Source: Candidatus Latescibacterota bacterium
GTDB taxonomy: Bacteria; Latescibacterota; MVCY01
Length of the DNA: 10,173 nucleotides
Direction of reading: 5' to 3'
Assembly: GCA_030629295.1 (NCBI GenBank)
Contig: DAOVPH010000043.1
Coordinates: forward strand, 1-10,173
Both the position numbers and the translations under genes were made by a program. Below are positions 5,735-10,173 of this stretch, piece after piece (within the stretch, counting starts at the first letter, position 1; each line of letters begins with the position of its first letter). The notes below the pieces were generated by a model. That model saw only the letters and a list, made by a program, of their open reading frames with translations, made no database searches and was not told the origin of the DNA.

Positions 5735-6928
5735 ATGGATTTGAAAATATCGCGTTTTGGCCACTGGAAGGAACCAACTCAGGTTGCGCGGATCGAGAGT
5801 TTGGGGATCACAGAACTGTATATCTGCACCCGGCCAACTAGAGATGAAGGCGGATTTGCCGAACAGGCCCATTCAATGTACAACAACCTGTTTCAGATCT
5901 TGTCTGAGCACGGAGCAAGTTCACAAAATGTAATCACCGAGAAGGTATTCTTCAGCGATGTCGATCGTCAATTTCGGAAACTTAAACAGCTCCGGAAACA
6001 CTGGTACAGTCGTTTTCTCCCTACTGCCCATGATCTCCCGGCAACCATTTTTCTGCACCAGCCCTGCTGTCATCCGGGCAGGCTGTGCGAACTTCAGGCC
6101 TATGTGCTACTTCCGACCGGAGACGACGAGGTCAAGATACGAACCCTCGACGGAACCCCAGAACTCGTTTCGGGAAAGGTAGTGGAATATCGGGGAATGC
6201 GACATCTCTACTTGACCAATCTCACTGGAGGCAAGGGGACGGATGGCCTGGATTTTGTCAGCCAAGCCGAAGATATGTTTGGGCGAGCCGAAACTTTGCT
6301 CCGGAAGGAGGGGCTCTCCTTTCGAGATGTCATCCGAACCTGGATCTATGTAAATAACATCGAACGGGACTATGCTGATCTGAACCGAGTTCGAACGAAG
6401 TTCTTCCAACAGCACGGTGTGACTCGCTTGCCAGCCAGCACCGGCATCCAGGGCGCAACCTATCCTAAGGAAAGGGGCTGCGCCATGGACCTCTACACGC
6501 TGACAGCCAACGAACCCGTGGAAATCGAGGTGATACACGCGCCTACGATGAACGAGGCCCGCCAATATGGCTCCTCGTTTTCCCGGGGCATGAAGGTGGT
6601 TCGCGAAGATCTGATCGTTGCCTATGTGTCAGGCACCGCCAGCATAGACAATAAGGGAAATGTCGTCCACATTGGGGATATAGAAAATCAGGTGCATCGT
6701 ATGCTCTCGAATGTGGAGGAACTTTTGGCCGCTCAAAATATCACTCCCAACAATATCGTTTCCCTGATTACCTATCTCAAAGAACCGAATTTTCTCGACA
6801 CCTTTTATAAAATCTATGAAGAGCATTCTTTCCCGAAAGATGCCCCCAACACCGTATCCACCGCCGATATCTGCCGCCCGGAGTGGCTCTGTGAGATCGA
6901 AGCCATCGCGGTGGTCCCTCCTAAATAG
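5735..6928 (+). CDS. Triple Rid/YjgF-like protein, chorismatase-like C-terminal half
   Basis: 397 residues with three successive YjgF/YER057c/UK114 (Rid) folds at about 26-128, 155-257 and 288-395. The third is clearest: VAYVSGTASID, GDIENQVHRMLSNVEELLA, then CEIEAIAVVPP. The second reads FGRAETLLRKEGLSFRDVIRT, then RLPASTGIQG; the first is most divergent. The second-plus-third arrangement, with PASTGIQG between and EIEA at the end, resembles chorismatases (FkbO, Hyg5, XanB2), which hydrolyse chorismate to dihydroxycyclohexadiene or hydroxybenzoate products. None of the modules has the catalytic Arg of RidA imine deaminases (PAT in module 1, PAS in 2, PNT in 3), so classical RidA activity is unlikely. 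Position next to DAHP synthase supports a chorismate-related role, but that is inference. Start ATG follows AAGGAAGGAT. Confidence 0.82.
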   Translation: MDLKISRFGHWKEPTQVARIESLGITELYICTRPTRDEGGFAEQAHSMYNNLFQILSEHGASSQNVITEKVFFSDVDRQFRKLKQLRKHWYSRFLPTAHDLPATIFLHQPCCHPGRLCELQAYVLLPTGDDEVKIRTLDGTPELVSGKVVEYRGMRHLYLTNLTGGKGTDGLDFVSQAEDMFGRAETLLRKEGLSFRDVIRTWIYVNNIERDYADLNRVRTKFFQQHGVTRLPASTGIQGATYPKERGCAMDLYTLTANEPVEIEVIHAPTMNEARQYGSSFSRGMKVVREDLIVAYVSGTASIDNKGNVVHIGDIENQVHRMLSNVEELLAAQNITPNNIVSLITYLKEPNFLDTFYKIYEEHSFPKDAPNTVSTADICRPEWLCEIEAIAVVPPK

Positions 6929-7159
6929 TGTCTGTCCGAATTTGTCATTCCCGCACGCTTTTAGCGGGAATCCTTGCGCCAAATCATGATCGACTCGTAA
7001 CGAGTCCCTAAACCTGATTTCAACACAGAGACGCAGAGGACAGAGAGAGAGATAATTTTCAAAATAATCAAATAATTATATGTTTATTTTTCTCCGTGTC
7101 TTTGTGCCTCCGTGGTAGATTTTAGACTTTTTTGCGTAAGGATCAATCATCCTATATTC
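6929..7159. repeat. Convergent intergenic spacer rich in inverted repeats
   Basis: This 230-bp region between convergent genes holds three separate dyads. ATTCCCGC (6947-6954) pairs with GCGGGAAT (6964-6971), of the kind dispersed widely in bacterial genomes. GACTCG-TAA-CGAGTC lies at 6992-7006. A longer imperfect pair follows: the left arm about 7022-7053 (ACACAGAGACGCAGAGG) and the right arm about 7085-7116 (TCTCCGTGTCTTTGTGCC), around an AT-rich loop. The last resembles the common dispersed CACAGAG/CTCTGTG-type intergenic repeats. They may act as bidirectional transcript ends, but no canonical U-tract follows a stem. Confidence 0.6.
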
Positions 7160-8155
7160 TCACTCATAGGGTACGGGTTCGCTGTTCCCACTTTGGGCCG
7201 ATTTTTCTGCGGTTTCCATAACGGCGATCACTCGCCGGGCTGACTCCGGAGTCACCTCCAATGGCTCTCCCTCAAGCAGGTGCTTGGCTATTTCCTGATA
7301 GTAAAGCTCCCAGTTGCCTTTTTTGTAGTCCACCTTCATTTCCACAGACATTCCATCTATCTCAGTATTCACGGTGAAGCTCTCTTCTCCGCCCTGGTCG
7401 AGGATGGCCCCTTTGGTGCCCAGAATACGCCAGCGGGCTCTGGGGGCGCGGGCGATGTTAGAAAGTTGCACATCTGCTACTGCCCCGTTCTTGAATCGAA
7501 TCATCGCCTCTACATGGTCTTCGTTGGTGACATCATGCCAGACCAATTTGTGGAAAAAACCGGTGACGCTGGCCATCTTCGCCGGAACCAAGTGCAAAAC
7601 CCAGTCAATGATGTGTGCCCCCCAGTCGTAGAAGGCGCCCCCGGAGACCCTCTTGTCTGAACGCCACCAGTAGCCTGGGTGCCGGTAGCTGCCACCGCCG
7701 GCCTCTATGTGGAACACCTCCCCGATTAGCCCTTTGTCCACTACCTCCTTTATCGCCAGAAAGTCGCCATCGTGACGGCGATTGTGAAAAACGCTCAACA
7801 TTCGTCCAGCCTGTTCTGCGGCCTTGATCATCGCCGTGGCCTCCTCTGCTGTGAGGCACATCGGCTTTTCCACCACCACATGTTTACCCGCCTTCAGGCA
7901 CTGAACAGCTAAATCTCGGTGGGTATTGTGGGGAGTGACCACCACTGCCAGGTCGATACCCCCGTTTTCCAGCATCTCAGACACCTGGTTGAAGGTCTGA
8001 ATACCTGGGAAATCAGCCTCGGCAGCCTGAGTGCATTTTGGGTCCAGATCACAGACTGCCGTGAGCTTCAGCCTCTCTGTCTGGTTGATATAGTCACAAT
8101 GGGCCCGCCCCATATTAAAAGCCGGCCCATAACCAATAACACCACAGCGCATCAT
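7160..8155 (-). CDS. Gfo/Idh/MocA family NAD(P)-dependent oxidoreductase
   Basis: A 331-residue dehydrogenase from the chosen start. The N-terminal Rossmann fold begins at CGVIGYGPAFNMGRAH (4-19), with AVCDLDP after strand 2, then VVTPHNTHRDLA (72-83) and the family hallmark VVEKPM (94-99, catalytic Lys97). The C-terminal sheet domain carries GGAFYDWGAHIID (172-184), whose Asp177 and His181 are the usual substrate and catalytic positions. Such enzymes oxidise or reduce a hydroxyl of sugars, inositols or related polyols; the substrate cannot be told. Start ATG 8155 is preferred because GGAG lies 6 nt upstream and the Rossmann strand follows at once. A TTG at 8227 would add 24 residues encoded partly by a hairpin repeat. 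It lies 75 bp after the isomerase gene, same strand. Confidence 0.92.
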   Translation of the reverse strand: MMRCGVIGYGPAFNMGRAHCDYINQTERLKLTAVCDLDPKCTQAAEADFPGIQTFNQVSEMLENGGIDLAVVVTPHNTHRDLAVQCLKAGKHVVVEKPMCLTAEEATAMIKAAEQAGRMLSVFHNRRHDGDFLAIKEVVDKGLIGEVFHIEAGGGSYRHPGYWWRSDKRVSGGAFYDWGAHIIDWVLHLVPAKMASVTGFFHKLVWHDVTNEDHVEAMIRFKNGAVADVQLSNIARAPRARWRILGTKGAILDQGGEESFTVNTEIDGMSVEMKVDYKKGNWELYYQEIAKHLLEGEPLEVTPESARRVIAVMETAEKSAQSGNSEPVPYE

Positions 8156-8200
8156 TTTCTTCTCCACTTTATTATTCTCCCTCTTGTGATATTTTTTGTT

Positions 8201-8213
8201 GGGGACAAGCCCC
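8201..8213. repeat. Small GC-rich hairpin in the isomerase-oxidoreductase spacer
   Basis: GGGG-ACAAG-CCCC, flanked by CACGCTACC on the plus strand. On the minus strand it reads GTAGCGTGGGGCTTGTCCCC, a form typical of dispersed intergenic repeats. It lies upstream of the well-supported oxidoreductase start and could process or attenuate the shared mRNA. Confidence 0.4.
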
Positions 8214-8230
8214 ACGCTACCTTTCAACCA

Positions 8231-9004
8231 CTAACCTCCCACATAGGCCTTAAACAGTGCCCGGTAATACCGCATCAGGCGTTCTGGTTCCGGACTTTCA
8301 GGGATCTCTGCCAGACAGAACCCCTGATATCCCGAGGTTTTGAGTAAACTGAACAGTTCTTGCCAGGGGTATTCCTCCCGGCACAGTTCGGTAATATGGG
8401 CCAGTCGGATTTTATCCCTCACCAAGTTGAAATTCTTCTCTACCGAGCCGCTTTCGTCCACATCCATCTGGTTAGAATTCCAGCAGACGAAGACATTATC
8501 GTGATCAGCATTTTCCATAATTTGGTGGATATGAGGCAGCTTGCATGTCTCCGGGCCGTGCACCTCCAGACGGATCTCCACTCCATAATCTTTAGCAAAC
8601 TCTCCGCATTCCCGCAGGGACAGACCAATCTGCTCTAAGGTCTTCTCGCGGGGTACCCCGGCCTCAGGGGGCGGAAATCCGTTGGGCCGAACCTTCACTC
8701 CAGGGGCACCCACATCCTGAGCCAGTTTCACATACTCTTTTGTCCCCTCGATATTTTGACGCACCACTTCCGGCTGGGGAGAATGGTATTCAAAGACGCT
8801 GCCCAAGCCGACCAGTTGGATGGGGGAGTCCTCAAACTGTGTCTTCACCTTCCTGCGCTGCTCTGGACTCAAAGTGAGTTCCACACCGTGGGCATGGGTG
8901 GTCCTGAGTTCTACTCCCTCGAACCCGGTGGTGGTGCATTTTTCGATGATGGTGGGAATATCCCAGTCTTTCGCCAGATTGTAGGTTACCAAACCTAAGT
9001 ACAT
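8231..9004 (-). CDS. Sugar phosphate isomerase/epimerase (xylose isomerase-like TIM barrel)
   Basis: A 257-residue member of the AP-endonuclease-2/xylose-isomerase-like TIM-barrel family. It opens with LGLVTYNLAKDWDIPTII, then GFEGVELRTTHAHG (27-40). Probable metal and active-site residues are Glu147 (RLEVHG), the CWNSNQ turn at 174-179, His203 (LAHITE) and Glu233 (LAEIPES), in the usual order. Members interconvert keto- and aldo-sugars or epimerise them, and occur with Gfo/Idh oxidoreductases in inositol or sugar catabolism, as here. The start ATG has a perfect AGGAGG with 6-nt spacing. The 41-bp gap from argH and 75-bp gap to the oxidoreductase suggest one transcript. The substrate is unknown. 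Confidence 0.88.
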   Translation of the reverse strand: MYLGLVTYNLAKDWDIPTIIEKCTTTGFEGVELRTTHAHGVELTLSPEQRRKVKTQFEDSPIQLVGLGSVFEYHSPQPEVVRQNIEGTKEYVKLAQDVGAPGVKVRPNGFPPPEAGVPREKTLEQIGLSLRECGEFAKDYGVEIRLEVHGPETCKLPHIHQIMENADHDNVFVCWNSNQMDVDESGSVEKNFNLVRDKIRLAHITELCREEYPWQELFSLLKTSGYQGFCLAEIPESPEPERLMRYYRALFKAYVGG

Positions 9005-9045
9005 TGTAATCCTCCTGTTTTTGTTTGCTATGTTCTACACAGTAG

Positions 9046-10173
9046 TTATAGGCTCCGTAGTCGTTCCCACACCTGCTGTAGCCGTTTCTGCTCTTCCCGA
9101 ACCCGTTGTCTTTCAGATTTGATCTTCGCCTTTGTCTTCTCCAGTCCCAGATTCCCCGGGGCACCGAGGTGCTTTTTGGAGAGGATATTCTGGCGGGGGT
9201 CCTCAGCCTTCAGTTGGTCAAGTTCTGCAGCCACCTTACGGTAGGCGTCGCGAAAAGGCAAGCCCTCTTCTGTCACCAACCTGAGCGCTCGGTCAGCAGC
9301 AAAAAGCTCAGGGGTGAAGGATTTGGACAGGATATCGCGCTTGACCCGAAGGCTCTGGAAGACTTTATCCATCACCTCCACCGAGGCCGCGGTGGTTTCT
9401 AAGGCCTCCATCAGCGGCCCTTTAGTCTCCTGGAAATCGCGGTTGTAGCCAGAGGGCAAATTGTGAATGGTGGTTATTAGCTGGAACAGCCGGGAGAGCA
9501 CCCGGGCAGAGCGGGCCCGCACCAGCTCCAGAGGACCCGGATTCCGTTTCTGCGGCATAATGCTGGAGCCAGGACAGTATTCCACGGGCAAGGTGAAGTA
9601 ACCAAATTCGGGAATGCTGAACAGGATAAGATCATTGGAGAGCTTGGCTAAGTCTTCTGTTACCTGAGAGAGGGCAAAGACCACGATGGCCTCTATTTTG
9701 CCGCGGCTGTTGTTGGCGTAGAGCACATTGTTCTGCACTCGGTCGAAGCCCAGCAGGTCGCTGACCAGTTGGCGGTCGAGAGGAAGCCCTACCCCATAGC
9801 TGGCCACCGAGCCAAGGGGACACTGGTTGTTCAAGAAATAGGCGGTCTTGAGCAGCTCTAAGTCATCCAACAAAGACTCGGCGAAGGCAGAGGCCCATAG
9901 TCCCACTGAAGAGGGCATAGCCCGCTGGGTGTGGGTGCGGCCAGGCATAGGCACATCTTTATTTTCACCAGCAAACTTCAACAAGGTCTGAGCCAACGCC
10001 AGAACCTTCTCCTGGACTCCTAAAACTTTCTCCCGACTATAGATGCGGATATCTACCAGCACCTGGTCGTTACGGGAGCGGCCGGTGTGAATCTTTTTGC
10101 CCAGTTCGCTCAGCTTCCGGGTGAGAGCATTCTCCACTGCAGTATGCACATCCTCATCCTCCGGCTTGATCTC
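9046..10173 (-). CDS. argH: argininosuccinate lyase, 5' end outside window
   Basis: The frame is open at the right edge (EIKPEDEDVHTAVENAL...) and ends at TAA 9048-9046, giving 375 visible residues. Some 80-90 N-terminal residues are missing. ArgH cleaves argininosuccinate to arginine and fumarate, the last step of arginine synthesis. Fumarase/aspartase-superfamily motifs are clear: HTGRSRNDQV (about 10089-10060), PGRTHTQRAMPSS, and the signature GSSIMPQKRNP (about 9575-9543) with the catalytic serine loop. The C-terminus differs from the E. coli type, having the FAADRALRLVTEEGLPFRDAYRKVA form and a basic, helical tail (KAKIKSERQRVREEQKRLQQVWERLRSL, abbreviated from 340 onward). It is the promoter-proximal gene of a probable three-gene transcript; any promoter lies outside. 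Confidence 0.92.
   Translation of the reverse strand, partial: EIKPEDEDVHTAVENALTRKLSELGKKIHTGRSRNDQVLVDIRIYSREKVLGVQEKVLALAQTLLKFAGENKDVPMPGRTHTQRAMPSSVGLWASAFAESLLDDLELLKTAYFLNNQCPLGSVASYGVGLPLDRQLVSDLLGFDRVQNNVLYANNSRGKIEAIVVFALSQVTEDLAKLSNDLILFSIPEFGYFTLPVEYCPGSSIMPQKRNPGPLELVRARSARVLSRLFQLITTIHNLPSGYNRDFQETKGPLMEALETTAASVEVMDKVFQSLRVKRDILSKSFTPELFAADRALRLVTEEGLPFRDAYRKVAAELDQLKAEDPRQNILSKKHLGAPGNLGLEKTKAKIKSERQRVREEQKRLQQVWERLRSL

Noticed and set aside
6107..6565. 152-codon minus-strand frame
   Set aside because: It is fully antisense to the triple-Rid gene, whose product has clear family motifs.
7139..7153. AGGAT-CAATC-ATCCT hairpin as terminator of the oxidoreductase gene
   Set aside because: In the minus direction it is followed by an A-run, not a U-run, and the stem is only 5 bp.
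7919..8347. 142-codon plus-strand frame
   Set aside because: It is antisense to the oxidoreductase and isomerase genes, with no recognisable domain and no ribosome binding site.

Overview
The window looks like chromosomal DNA from a Gram-negative, probably uncultivated bacterium. Signs are an OM-type lipoprotein with periplasmic PPIase domains, System II (ResB/CcsA) cytochrome c maturation, and a type I-beta DAHP synthase. Consensus sigma-70 promoters and AGGAGG-type ribosome binding sites are visible. Desulfobacterota-like or related candidate-phylum lineages would fit, but there is no rRNA or other marker, so the placement is only a guess. I see no phage, transposase, CRISPR array, tRNA or rRNA.

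Left part (1-2230): the 3' end of a TPR protein gene (+), built from almost identical 102-bp units, converges on a 555-residue PpiC/SurA-type lipoprotein gene (-). The lipoprotein gene has a near-consensus promoter whose -10 box lies inside a 26-bp near-perfect palindrome, a likely operator.

Centre-left (2231-4516): a roughly 600-bp AT-rich intergenic region carries two more consensus promoters (+), a possible 58-codon ORF and a foldable leader. It precedes resB and ccsA, which make the membrane haem-delivery/ligation machinery for c-type cytochromes. ResB appears to lack the usual histidine of its third membrane helix.

Centre (4517-6928): a strong promoter (TTGACA-17-TAAAAT) precedes a type I-beta DAHP synthase with no N-terminal regulatory domain. 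Downstream on the same strand is a 397-residue protein made of three consecutive Rid/YjgF-like modules. Its last two modules resemble the chorismatase (FkbO/Hyg5) layout. An enzyme that starts the shikimate pathway next to a possible chorismate-using protein is the most interesting functional pairing here.

Right part (6929-10173): a 230-bp convergent spacer full of inverted repeats separates this from a minus-strand cluster. In transcription order the cluster is argininosuccinate lyase (5' end outside the window), a TIM-barrel sugar phosphate isomerase/epimerase, and a Gfo/Idh/MocA NAD(P)-dependent oxidoreductase. The last two form a typical pair for polyol or sugar oxidation and epimerisation; their link to arginine synthesis is positional only.
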